This document shows positions 14,678-27,760 of a stretch of DNA of 64,000 bases, in pieces; position 1 is the stretch's first letter; each line of letters begins with the position of its first letter. The stretch lies in NCBI GenBank assembly GCA_022316685.1, contig JAKJHU010000047.1, positions 124,001-188,000 on the forward strand, in the 5' to 3' direction. This stretch comes from Progne subis subis. Taxonomy: Eukaryota; Chordata; Aves; Passeriformes; Hirundinidae. The translations under genes and the position numbers were made by a program. The notes beneath the pieces were generated by a model, which ran no database searches, was not told the origin of the DNA, and saw only the letters and a list, made by a program, of their open reading frames with translations.

Positions 14678-16633
14678 TGGTTTCTTATTTCAGCACTTTC
14701 TCATTGTCTCAGGTTTTCTAAGCTTCACCAGTTCTCGAGAATTCCATATGCCTACAGATTCCACAGGGGTCAGAGTAAGGCTGTGAAGAAAATCAGGAAG
14801 AATTTACCTGGGTTTAGTAGTAATATTGAAGGAAGAGTTCTCAAGCCAGTCAGTTCAGATTTAATTAAAATACAGGAGAAACTAGCAAGGAATGATTTAT
14901 ATTCAAAGGGGATTATGGCTAACACTAAACTGTTTACAAAATCAATGGGAACCTAGCACAAAACAGAAATAGCTCGGGGGAATACACATTGATTAGATTC
15001 CCGTGGCCAAGATGCAGTCCTCTTCTCCTTGTTCCTCATTAATTCATTTCAAGATTTATGTGAATTGCAAAATAGATGTTGCAAGCTGTACTGAGCTCCA
15101 GTTATTTATATTGTGTTAAATAAGGGAAAAAACATTCTGTTCATCTAAAACTAAAATTCACTTGTCTCCAAACGTTTAATGAGAGAGGATGGTTCAGCTC
15201 ACCTCCAAATTCATCATCTGCTGCACATTATTGAATATCCAATAACGCCAATACTAACCAAGAAACGACTGGCACAATCTGTTAGCTCTCACACTGAGCT
15301 GACAATTTCCTGGTGTACCCAAAACACAAACCTAGGCACTCCTGACAACAAGAACAGTGTCTAGTAAAAGCTCTACATCTTCATAATATTCAATGTTCTG
15401 TAGCCCTTTATGTAAAATTAGCAGGGTTCTAATTGGTAAAAAAGGACGGTGGTCCACTGCAGCTCCGGTGTTGTCAAGCATCAGCTGCCCACCACCCACA
15501 AGGCAGGTCATGTTTTAGCCAAATTTGGTGTTGTTTGTATAGAAAAATCATCAGATGAAAACCATGAAAACCAGAGGCAGTGCCAGGCTCTGAACTGATT
15601 TTCATAGAAAAGAGCAGCTAAAAATTGTGCCTTATGTTCTTCCACAAGCTGGGTACACTTCAGCTTGCCACTGACCTTTTCACAACAGCGCTGATTGAGC
15701 TAACTAGACTGAAAGTTGAAAAGCAAATGAAGCCACCGAAGGGGTAATGGGTTAAAAAAACCTCCAGAACAGAGCAGAAGCCCTGACCTTCAAAGGTTAA
15801 TGTCACTTGTGCCCAAGTAAATGGAGGAAATGTTTCATGATCAGAACATGATCTTAAACAGACATTAGAAAATTCCAGTGAAGCAAAGTGCTTAACTGAA
15901 AAACAACTCACATGAACCTGGCCCTCCACAACTGGTGTCTTAAGAGACTGAGCCAGCCCAGCTGGTTACACGAATCCCAGTTTTTAGCAGTGATCTTTAC
16001 CTTCACACAGGCTCACCTCCTTTTCCATTCTGTCAGTTAAGTGACAATACAATTCCACGGAAATACTGCCAAATCCTCCTGCCTGAGGAACTTGCAGTGG
16101 CAAACAATGCCCATATTCTACAGTAAGGAAGAGCTTTGTGGACAAAAACTAACCAGGATTATTCCTGCTCCTGGAGGCAGGAATGCATCAGCAACAAACT
16201 CAGGCATCCTCACATGTGCCAACTAACAACACAGTCCTGACACCGGGGAGCACTGAGCCATCCTGCACAGAGCTGTGCTTCACTGCCTATGGATGGGGGA
16301 CTCAAAAAGCCAGGAAACAAAACCCTCAGTGAGCTTCTCCTGAGGGAACAGAAAAAGGGGGAATGGCAACACCTAATCCTTGAACACCTGCCAGGATGGC
16401 AGGTCTGACTTCATGCCTCCTCCCCGGGAGCAGGAACACCAGCAGGCACGGAGTCCTGGCAGCAGCACGTGGGTAACCTGCCCCAGGAAAACCCTGCCAT
16501 GCCTGTGCCTAGAGCCAGCCCCACCCCTGGCAGACTGGGATTTTTCAACTCTGTGCAAGTTGGATGTTCTCTGTTTCTGCACAACACAGCGTGTGTCTGA
16601 GCTAACACTACCTCACACTCAAATCTGAAGACG

Positions 16634-17232
16634 TGCCTTGGGCTGCAATATGTAAACAAAAGTGTGCATTCTGTTTGCCATCTGTGGAAACTGGCTGGAG
16701 AGGTGTTTTTTTCTTTATTTCTTGTATAACCCATTCCTCATATCTCTGGGGTGATGGGCAGGTGTGTTCTGGTAATGGCCCAGCTGGTAGGGCATTCCTA
16801 CCTGGATAAAACCTGAGATTGGGAACAGCAGCACAGCCTGTGTGCACTGGATTGCCAGAGGAACACCAGACCCATCTCAGCACCACTGGACCCTTCTACA
16901 GGATCATCTCTGCTCCAGCAGAACCACATCTGTCACTTCAGGAGGAGTTAACTGGGCTGCTCCCAACACCCTGACCAACAGGGTGTCAGCTCCTGTTCTG
17001 ACCCTGTCAGTGTTTCTAGGATTTTTTCCTTCTTTGCTTGGGTTTTTTTTGTACTGCCACATCTTATTGTTAATATTCCTAGCAAAGAACTGTTATTCCT
17101 ATTCCCATATCTTTGCTTGAAAGCCCCTCAATTGCAAAATCATAATAATTCAGAGGGAGGGGGTTTACATTCTCCATCTCAAGGGGAGCTCCAGCTTTCC
17201 CTGGCAGACACCTGTCTTTCCAAACCAAAAGA
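16634..17232 (-). mobile_element. Solo LTR, family A, copy 2, with 5-base target duplication
   Basis: This is the same family as 55665-56319 and in the same orientation. On the plus strand it starts TGCCTTGGG and ends CCAAACCAAAAGA. The flanks are AGACG (16629-16633) and AGATG (17233-17237), a target duplication with one transition. AATAAA on the minus strand corresponds to 16714-16719, about 80 bases before the LTR end. Shared blocks include AAACCTGAGATTGGGAAC and CTCCCAACACCCTGACCAAC. Frames running through it are not retroviral genes. Confidence 0.84.
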
Positions 17233-20200
17233 AGATGTTCCTGTCTACTCATATAACCATCTCAGCACTAATAGCTACCAAGAGGTACAGACAGCCTCTG
17301 GTGAAAGCCTGAAGGGACAATATGACAATAAGAATTAGGGAAACAAAATAATAAAATGAAAATGAGAAGCAAACAATCCTAAGGAAGACGAGAGACAAAA
17401 AGGAGTTTGCATTTTTTTGCATTACGAATTTCATCCCAATTATTTTCAAGCATATTCTTAAGTCTGTAAGTGTAGAGAAAATGATTTTCTCCTACGAAAT
17501 ACAGTGATCCCTACACAGGGACACATTATATGCCTCACACATATAAGGCATATACAGCTTCAGCAAGTGGGTTCAGGACAAGACAAACACAACGCAAGAT
17601 ACCAACACTGCAAACATCTCCAGCAGAAGCAATAAAAAAATTAGGTTAATATAATGCAATTAACCAGGAAATATCCATAGCAGGAAGGAAAACTAAGTTT
17701 CTAATTTAGAAACGAAAATTAAAATTTACAAGCAAGCGATAAGGACAGCCACTGAAAAATTTTCTAGTGAACATCCAAAGAGTATTTTGAAATTTATCTC
17801 TTGGACATGAAGAGCAGATATAACAACTGGAAAAATTAAAACATGTCTTTTTTGAAAAAAACCCTGAATACTAGAACTATTATAAGAGTCAGCAAATCAA
17901 CAGGAAACTAACATCAATATAAGGATTACCTTTGCAGATGCCGCACATATATTTGTAATGATTTTAATTATTTAAATCAAAGCCTTGCTTTAATTTTTTT
18001 ATGACTCTTTATCAGCCTCCAAAAAGATAAAGGTACACAGAAGCAAATCATTAAACACATGTAGATATATTAGAAAATACATTTTTTAGAGGCAGCTACC
18101 TACCTAAATGAAATGGATTTGTCTGCCAAAAATCTTACAGACTAAGAGGAATTCTCTCTCTAAAAATTAAATCTGTACATGAATATTTTAGAGAACGCCT
18201 GCCCTCAGCTGTCAGTAACATTTAGAAAATAAAACTGGAAAAAACCCCAACAACTTATTTCTTGCTACATAAGCAGTTTGATTACTTTCCTGCACTTACT
18301 TTGGCTGATTTTGTGGTATTATTGTGCTGTTCTTTATAAAGTAAACGTCACAACACCCTGGCAAAACCACAACGGATGCTGCTACCACTATTATCCCAGC
18401 TTCCAGGCAGTAATCCAAAGCAGACAAACCTGCCCAGATACACACCACTGAACACATAGATCTTACGTACAAGTGAGCCCAGCTTCCTGGTCTTCTAGAA
18501 TGACGCAAGTGGAAAAAAGCAGCTTTATTTTTAGTCTTAATTCAAATATACACCCTCATGCATCACAATAAATAATATGTTGTTGTTTTGCTTAAGTAAA
18601 TCTATAAATGTGTTTCCATAAATGAACTGTATTTAAAAACAAACAAACAAAAAAAACCCCACATAACTGAATTTTTATTTGAAAATAAAACTGGATATAA
18701 ATACATAAAAGAAACGTCTCTAAATATTAAATTTGTTGTCCAGAATTGTCTAAATATATTAAAGTTGTTATATGCCAGTTTATCCCTGCTACATCTGGAT
18801 AATGTCAAAAGCTCAATGCCTTCTAACAAATTCAGAACAGACTGCACATAACACAGACACAGCCTGTACCATCAGCAGACAACTCAATTCCAAATTATCT
18901 GAGCAGAAGCCGTAAGGAGAAATGCTGGTCAAGGATGAAAAACATGCATGCTGAAATAGTAAAAATCCGGTAGAGAGCAAACCAAATAGCAAAGCCTGAG
19001 GTTAGCAATAATGTCTTTTCCAACAATTTCTTAACTTCTGAGCTTGGTTTTTCACACGCACATTAACTTGGGATGCCCAGAACCAAATCAGTAAGTCCCT
19101 TGCCGGGAAAAATGCATCAGTATAAACTAACATTTGTCATGGGGTTAGAGACTCTGGTACTTTTAGAACCCATTCTGTTTGCCTTCTACTGGAAACAAAA
19201 TATATTCACATGAAGGAAAAAACAGCTAATATTTACTGGAGCAGCCTCCAGCTATGTTATCACCAAGGGCAAAACGTATTTTCTATTAAAAATAACTTTA
19301 AAATATTTTTATAATGAGCCAAATTATATCTTACATTTAGTTTTAGTGTTTTGCTTGTTGGGGTTTTTTTTCTGCTGAACAATAAAATCCTGATTTCCTT
19401 CAGAAGTTTCAAAAACAAAAAATCCGTAACAACTGTGGGGAGAAAGGAACCATTGTTTGGTTTGCTCCCATTTTTGGTTTTCTTCTACAACTAACTTTAA
19501 TAAATCCTTTAAGATTAATCATACAACTGATCAACACTGAGTATCTGCTAGATGTCCTTTCCTGGATGCAGCAAAGCTGCTGTATATTTTGACTTTTATT
19601 ACACAGCCTGGGCACTCTAAGCCTCCTGGCTCCCCAAAGACCTCATCTTCCATTGTCACCTTCTCTGTAAAGCTCAGCATCTCCTCAGGAAGCACCACAC
19701 AGCCCGAGACACAACAGCTAAAATTTCTTCAAAGCATTTCTTGAGACACCATGGCAATGAGAACAGCTCCCGAGGAGTTTAATGGTCTTTTTTTCCAAGA
19801 TCCCTAACATCTATGTACAAACCTGAACAAAGTGATTTTCTACACTCACTTGACTGCATCTGTTACCTCTTGTCTCTACCTTCTCTAGCCTCAGATCAGC
19901 ATCCTCCACACCCTTTGCATGGGATTCTCCAGCAAATCATTTTTTTTTCGTACGTTCACAAAATTGAGGGGGGTGGAGGGTGTTCATTTCAGGCTGGAAT
20001 AGATCCTGCTATAGGACAAGGGCATTTGTTTCCCCTCTTGTGACCCACCCATGCCAACACTTAAGCAGCCTCAAAACCAGATCTGTTGCTCTGCTATTGC
20101 CAGCACAGACCTTGAAGCCAGGCAGATGCCATCATTTACAAAAGCAATTAGACACAGTCAGAATCAAGCCCAATCCAACAGGTTATCTGTAAACTGGCTG

Positions 20201-20774
20201 TGAGAGCCTCCACTGGGAAAAGGGACTCCGTGCCCCCAGATCATTCCTTAAAAGTAACAGACACAGACTGAGCACCAAATCCACACATCAAAGTAGCTGA
20301 AAAAAATGTTAAGCGCCTGCATTCAAAAGACATTCTCTTTTTCTCATCTCAAGCCATTAAACAAAGCAAAATTATTGCCTTTTCTGCAAACCCAAGCACT
20401 GCAAAAGGCAACCACAAAGACTCTACAGCATCTAAAATGACCCTCCAGTGCTCTCAATGCAGGTCAGGATGAGAGAATCAGAAAAATAGTAGGTTAGAAG
20501 TTAACTGGAGGTTCTCTATGCCAACTCCCTTTTGAGCTTCAGAGCCCCCTGAGAGAGATGCAGCTGTGAGACCCTGGGTAACTAAAGGCTGTTGTGTTGC
20601 AAGAGGAAAACTCCACTCCATACACATAAACACATACACGGCACACACATTACCTTTTTAACTATTCCAGTTATGCTTCAGAATTTTAGAAGGGCAGAAC
20701 TTCAGCACCTCAACCCTTATGTTTTTAATATAATATAATACATTCAGTATAGTTTCCAAAATAGTGCATTATAC

Positions 20775-21225
20775 TGTTGGAGCAGCCCTCTTGTCAGAGA
20801 GTAGAAATGAGGCAAGACAGATTTCTTGTTTATCACAGCATGGAGAGGGTGCTGGTTTATTCCCCTTTCCAGCTCAGCCATCCTGACTCCAGCCATTCAG
20901 TGACTCTGGCTGCAGCAGCTCCTGCTCTGGGCTTCCCTTGCAGCCTGCGACTGCAGGTTCCAGCCACGGACTCTGACTGCACACCCCCACTGACCTCACA
21001 GCAGGGATGCTCTCTCCTCAGGATCCTTCTTCTTCATGATTCCCCATCCAAGATGCTCAAGGTTCCCCCTCCATGCTGATTCTCCCCCTCACCACCTCAC
21101 GCAGTCCGTTTTTCATCACGCCTTAACTGGATACAGCTGGGACTCACCAGGGGCCAGGCTGGACCCTTAATTAACACAGCTGCTCCTCATCAGGGGTGAG
21201 GTCACCGGTATTCCCTTCTCCTACA
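20775..21225 (-). mobile_element. Solo LTR, likely with 6-base target duplication
   Basis: The 451-base element starts TGTTGGAGCAGC and ends TTCTCCTACA on the plus strand. The flanks are TTATAC (20769-20774) and CTATAC (21226-21231), equal except for the first base. Minus-strand AATAAA (plus 20856-20861) lies about 80 bases before the minus-strand end, as expected of an LTR in that orientation. The body is GC-richer than the surrounding intron. A 6-base duplication is typical of class II (ERVK-like) elements, but the class here is inferred. Confidence 0.7.
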
Positions 21226-24200
21226 CTATACTACACTAGTAGTCACAGCTACCTTTACTGTGCAGTAAACAATTCTGATTAACATCTTTTAGTCTAAGCA
21301 CTATCCTGATAAATAATTTGTTTTTATATAAATATAGCTGGTTTTCCATCCCATACCCTGTGGAACAAAGTTATATTAAGGTTCAATTACACCTACACAG
21401 TCCTTTGGACGCAAACCTCTGACCAAGTCTGGTGCTAAGCCTGGATCCAGCTGCACCCAGACTCCTCTCTGAGAAGGAATTTAAAAGCCAGGGGATCCTT
21501 TCTGCACCTCCTGACTGAAGAGGAGGCTTCTGTAATAAACTTTGTCTGAAGCTCCCATTCTGCACACAACAAAGGGTCATTACAGTGAAAAAGATAATTA
21601 CACACTGCCACTGCAGGAACATGCAATAGCCTTTTCTTCTCCTACTGGTCAGCTTTTAAATCAGATTCTACTATGACAAACAGCCAACAACAGCACTGGC
21701 TTTTCATTAACCCATCTATCAAATTATATCCCTTACAATTCAGAAGAATGCAACCCTAACACATAAGATTTAGGAATGCAAGATCCCAAATCTCTTCACG
21801 TGAACAAAAATCTCAACAGCCTCAGAGCTGGGTTTTCATTGTCATCCTGAAGGGTGAGGATGCTTTTTGCCTTTAGTAGCAATCATTATAATTTGTTCAA
21901 ATGCGAGTTACTAACACAAGAACTGACAGTTGCAAGCCTGAATTCCTTGGGAGCCATCATTATTTATGACACTTTATTACAAGACCAAAACATATGGTTA
22001 CCTTATTAGAAATTAGAATTTATTTTCAAATAAATCTCAGCACGACATTACACCAAAAGAACTAAAGTTACTCCAGGGGGTGGCAGTAATTCCACTTCCA
22101 GGTTTCTATAGCTGGAATACGATTTTAAACTAATTAACTTGTAAACATAAAAGCAGCTTTGCTAACAGAAATAATCTATCCAGAGCCATATAAGGCACAA
22201 ACATCACCTTCCAACAAACTACTTCTTAGGATAAAAATTTTAGTATTTTGCCCGAAATCTTTCTGTTCACTGGGAACAATATAATCTCTGCCTTGAATTT
22301 ACCACCATTCAATGAACTTGAGAGGGAAAGGGTCTATTTTGGTTTTAGTTCAGTCTCCTCCACTAGCAGCTCATAGCAGAAGGAATCTGCAGTCTTATTT
22401 ATTAAAGGCAGGACACCAGCTGACAAGTGCCTGCCTTTTGATCATGTTATAAAAGATGAGTTTGAGTTCATGTGATGGTTAAGGGTATAATTTTAAATGA
22501 AAAGTCTCTCTCCCTGGAAACAGTAGGCAGGACAAATGTATTATTTGTATTATATCACCAGGAGAAGTGACTTTCACTGATAAATAGGATTACCTACACA
22601 GCAGAAGTTTAAATTTGACACTGTTAGGTAACTCAAATCTTAAGAAGTAGGTTAACAAGCATCTTTCAAAGAAAATGCCAGCTTTTAAAAAACAACCTGG
22701 CTTCAAGTTACACGTTTATAAAAGGCAGGCAGAGGGGTTGTTTGGGGGCTTTGGCATTGCAGGGGTGGTTTTGGGTTCCAATTTGTAAATCTCCATGAGG
22801 ACTTTGTCCCAGCTGAAACACTGCCATTAACGTTGTTTTTGAGACAGAGATGAAGACCCGCAACATTTTAGATTTTTCTCCTGCCCTCCCCCTTTCCTAT
22901 GGATTCCACCTAAAGAAAATAAAAAACAAAACAGAGCATCTACCATCAGTATTTGTCCCAACTCCTTAAACTTCATGAAGTTACCTGAAGCCTGCACAGC
23001 TCTGTGCATGCATCTGGATCCTCACACCTATGCACAGAACAACATCTGCAGGACACAGACACCTAGTGATGCAGGGTTCCTGAGAGAGCAGCAAGCAGAA
23101 GGATTCTCATTAAAAGCTGACCCAGAAGTCGAGTCAGTGGACACCATCCAAAACCACAGTTGTACATCACTGCCACACAGAAGGTTTATAGGGACCACGG
23201 AATGCTAATGTCACCTCCCAAGCCACAGCGTGGTGAAATTAGAACAGCTGCAGTGAAATCAGAGCAGAGAAGGAGGGGAAAACTCAACAAAATTCACCTT
23301 ATTTTATGGAGCAAGAAAGACACCAGCTGTGAAAACTCAGTGGATTGCCAGCAGACTTCTGCTCTGAGGGCCATATGCAGGACTGGGATTATTCTTTTTC
23401 AGTTCAAACAGCTTGAGAAAAGTCCTGCACACTGAACAGTTATTTATGCACAGGATGCGGTGAGTCAAAGGATTTAATATTAGAGGTAGGCTTTATGAAG
23501 CTCTCTCCTCTTCAAAACTACAACAGAAGCCTCACCGTCTGATGAAAGATTTTTTTTTTTGTTCCACTATGTTTTTGCAACAGAAATAAACTTTTTTTCC
23601 TCACTAAATCATGCTGATAGCTATGTCTTTATATTTGGAACAAAATCTTTACTCTCAAAAAGCTTAATTTTTCCTGATCTCTGCAATAGTGGGGAAAAAA
23701 ACCCATCATCTTTTTCTGTGTGTGGTAATTTTTTTTCTAAGTGGCTTTCAGAAAACAAACATTATCTGTCAAAACCTCACACTAAATGTACCTTCAGAAC
23801 AGATATTTTCAAGATATTTACAAGTCTGTCTTTCTGTAAAGAATTTCCTGACGACATGTGGTATCAAGTTCAAAGGAAAAAGAGACCTAAAGCAGTAACG
23901 ACTACTGTACGTACTTGCAAACTACAAGAAAATTAAACATGGTTTTATTTTTACAACAGCTAGCAACAAAGTCCTGAGATTTCAAGCACACCAGGCAGAC
24001 ATTCTGCATGCTTGGATCCATGCTCAGTGGAAAATGAGTGTGCTGTTTTCTCCCTAAGATTTCATTCATCTTCATCTCGTCTTCCCAAAATCTGCCAAGC
24101 CCGGTAAAATTATCCTAACTCTTTCTCAGAGCACAGAGTAGGCAGATTTTCTGAATTTGGCTAGCATTTCAGAGCTTATGTGACATTTTTTCGAAATGAG

Positions 24201-25261
24201 CAATAATTTGTTAACAGCAGATTAAATAACACTTTGGGAGCACAGAAGGGAAAGAGCGACTGAGTCATGTTCCTTCTGAAAGTCACGTGTGCTTCTAGAG
24301 CATTCTGTCAGGGTCAAAACTTGGATGGATTTTCACAAATATTAAGCTATTTCATCCATCACGCTTTAAGGATGGCTAAAGTTAATACTGATTTTCCTGT
24401 TCCATGCACTCTTGTCAGTGAGAAGCAGCATGCACTTGTCCTGTGCTAACTCCAGATTTCAGCAGTACTCACAACTGATCAGAACTCAACAGCAACAAGG
24501 TGAAAATCCCTTTTGTACCAACATAACTTTACAGATAGGAGGGGGCTGTAAGTGTTTCAAGCAAAGGTGGCAATAAAGCACGAGGAACTGAAATGTAGCG
24601 GAGGAATATTATTCTTTTCCCCTTCAGTGTGAAATATATAGCAGAAATTCTTCTCAGAAGAGATGGCCCTTTGCCTGTTAGCATCTAAAAAGCGAGCATC
24701 AGCATGCTAGCTAGCAACAAGCCTGGCTTTCAGCTGATGAGGCTGATTCTGCTTTCTTTATCATCTCTGAACTTCAGCCTCCACGTGCTGCCACTTTCCC
24801 GTCTCTTAGTTCACAGTGCTGTCCCATTAATTGCAAAAAGCAGTCCCAGACTGCAGAGCTGTTCCGCTCTGAAGGAGCACACAAGTGTGTGAGTACCCGC
24901 TGCACACCCCGCACACATCTGGCACAAGCGGCGTCACGCAGACAGATTCCCCAGTCTGGGGCTGGTTTTGCCACAAGCTGCAGCCCCACGTGGCACTAAC
25001 ACACACACAGGCAACTTCCAGCGCCCATCTGTCACGTCCTGAGGAGCCAGAGCTGCAAGTGCACACCCTGCAGCAACTGCAACGTGGGCGTCCTGCAGGC
25101 CGTGCGCTTGGCTAGCTCGCTTACACCAGGGCCGGGATTCATCCGTGGGTAGAGAGCGGCTTCCCCTGGGAAGAGGAAAAGCCCTGCTTGATGCCCTGGG
25201 AAACTCCTTTCTAGGTGCAGTAAGCAAGAGGCTTACTCCCTGAGCGCTGCTAGAAGGTTCC

Positions 25262-25660
25262 TCGTTCTTTGTGTCACCATGGATTGATTTTTCGGCACAG
25301 GAATTTTAATATTCCTAATTGTTCTCCCCTATTGGACCCTTCCTTAACTCCTCCCCACCCCAAAATGTATAAATACCCCTGTCTGACCCCGGCCTCGTGC
25401 TATTTGCCCCTTGTTACTGCCTTGTTCAGTTCACTCCAATACAGAGCACACCTTGCTGTTTGTTATTTTTGCATTACTAAAATTCCATTTCAGAGAAATT
25501 GGATCAAGGCTGCCTCTCTTTACCAAGCTGCCACTGGGGAAGAGTCCTGAGGAAATTCCAAAGGAGTCTGATCATCCGGGCTTGGACCCTGGGGAGTTTC
25601 ATCTGTGCATTTGTGACAGACATAAAGGGACACTGGTTCAACACCTGAGCCTAAGTATCC
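25262..25660 (+). mobile_element. LTR-like segment with TATA box
   Basis: The plus strand has TATAAATA (25368-25375) followed by a C/T-rich leader with TTCAGTTCACTCCAATAC, an arrangement resembling an LTR promoter and R/U5 region. It abuts the oppositely oriented family C repeat, so this may be a nested or rearranged insertion. I found no TG/CA ends with a target duplication, and no second copy in the window supports it. Confidence 0.45.
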
Positions 25661-25670
25661 ACAGCTGTGA

Positions 25671-26053
25671 GGTTTTTATCTTTTTTTCTTCGCGTTAGAG
25701 CCAGGATTAACATATGGGAGTCGCAGTTCTGTGTTCGGACTCTGTGTTTATTAATTCTTATCTCTAGCACAGTCTCACGAGTTGTGAGCTCCAACTAGCA
25801 AGGTAGGAAATGGAGCTGTCTCTGACCCTTTCCAAGGTCTTTTAATTATCCAATAACGAGATGACACCTATATTATTTATACTTTTAACCAAATAATTGA
25901 CCACTCAAGGCCCACAGTGCACCCAGTTTTCACCCAGTTAGAAAAAAACACCAAAACCAAGAAGAAGGCAAAGAAGAACCCAGACAATGCCTTAAATCCT
26001 TCCTATTGCCCCATATATATTACTGTATATTAAAACCTTAAACTCTAAGTTTC
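25671..26053 (-). repeat. Dispersed LTR-type repeat, family C, copy 1
   Basis: The reverse complement of this segment aligns with 53281-53651 along its whole length. Shared words include GAGCTCCAACTAGCAAGGTAG, AATGGAGCTGTCTCTGACC, TTAGAGCCAGGATTAA and ATTGCCCCATAT. On the minus strand an intact AATAAA in TTAATAAACACAG fits an LTR 3' region. Identity looks like 80-85% by eye with small indels. The end near 26053 fades out. Confidence 0.75.
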
Positions 26054-27725
26054 CAGGGTTTCAGCAGGCAAACCTCAGGCCACATGATTAATAGAAATGT
26101 TTCTACACATCTCTTCTTCAAAAGACCGATGCTGTAATTATGTCTTACATATGCAAGACAAGCAGCTAAATGTCAGAAAAACAGAAAAAGCCCAAATTTT
26201 CTGTTTCTAAGTAAAATGCATTGCTTTTATATAACACAGAGAATCTCCACTTATCTCCTTCATTCATCACCAGCTTCATTGACTTGCTTGCTTTCAGAAA
26301 CTGTCTTCCCTGAATACATCTGTAATTTCAAAAATGGAATGCATATAGTGAGTGGTTATCCTGTATGTACATCTTGACATAAGTAGCTTCTAAGTACTTG
26401 AAAAGTAGCTGCTGAGAATGAATAGTGAAAGCCTGTCAGGTTTTTATTACTTATTTTACAAATTTGTTGACGCCAATTCTCTGATAAAAGTTAGAATCTT
26501 TTTAAATCTTTTTTCCACTGTGCTGTTAATGTGAATATACAAAGTTTAAAAAAAGGGACAAATACTTATCAAAAAGCACAGCAGACTCAAACACAGAACT
26601 TCAGAGATCTTCCAAAATTAAAATGGTGCCAAACTCCAGCAAGATAAAAGCGTGTGAGTAAGAGCAAGCAGAAACAACAGTAAAATTATAGGTAAGGTAA
26701 AATAACAGTATACATCACAACTCACATGCACAGCTACTTCAAGTACACTGGAAGAGATGGGAAATCTGGAAAGCTCCCAGTTAATGACCTGAAGCGCTCT
26801 AAACTAAGGTGCCACTTAGCAGCACGCATCATGAGTATGAAATAATTTAACCTTCCATCTCAAAGGAAACAGTAATCATACGTGTCTTAAGTTTAAAAGG
26901 CTTAGCAAAGACAAATTCAGATCTACTGCCGAGATGATAGCTTCCTTGCTTCCACAGGTGTTTTGTGTGTTTAGCGTTTTGTTGCTCAGGTGTTTTGAGT
27001 ATTTAATTTTCACACAGCAAAATTCCAAACAGTGAAAGAGAAAATCCTCCCCTGTACTGGATCAAACCCCTCCTAAGCTGTACCTTCAGACACATGGCTT
27101 TGTCCTCATTTGTTTGAATCACTGCCTCACCATGCATTTGAGACTACTGTACAGCCAACTATGAAATGATTCTATTTAGCAGATTCAACACGCAGATGAG
27201 AGGAATGAGCTTGGAGTGGCAGAAAGAGAAATTTTGCAGAAAGCTGTTCTGAGGAGTGAAAGGAAACTCTTCACAGGGCTGAAAGGAGTCACCTCTTGGC
27301 TAATCAATCCTTAGTTCCCCTTGCTCAAGGGCCTCTCTTCTGTGTTACCTCCAGAGAACACCACTCCTTCTAGCAAACATGTAATTTCATAAAATGCAGA
27401 AAGCAACACTCTGCTCTATCCCACCGTCTCAGGCAACAAAAGCAGCTGTTTGTTCTGCCGCCTAATGTTTCACCCACCCACACACAAATCAGGGATTTAA
27501 TTTGCCCTACCAAAAATTTATGCAACGCAGACCCAGGTATGTTGCAATTCCTGCTAATTTATTTTTAAAAGCTCTTTTTTTCCCCACCATCACTACCACT
27601 AACGTACTGTCAATATCTCCAAAATTCCTTGGGTCAAGATGTTTAAATTTTTTCCACGGGAAAATAAAAGGGACAGTCTGTGTCTAGGTAAATAGAAATA
27701 CTAAGCACTGTCATTATTTAAAACA

Positions 27726-27728
<3 letters not shown>

Positions 27729-27758
<30 letters not shown>
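27729..27758 (+). repeat. Poly-A run of 30
   Basis: There are 30 uninterrupted A residues. The upstream sequence shows no obvious processed copy of a known gene. Confidence 0.95.

Positions 27759-27760
<2 letters not shown>

Noticed and set aside
23559..23936. 125-codon plus-strand frame
   Set aside because: Composition is rich in Phe/Ser/Lys as in translated AT-rich DNA, with no motif or context supporting a gene.
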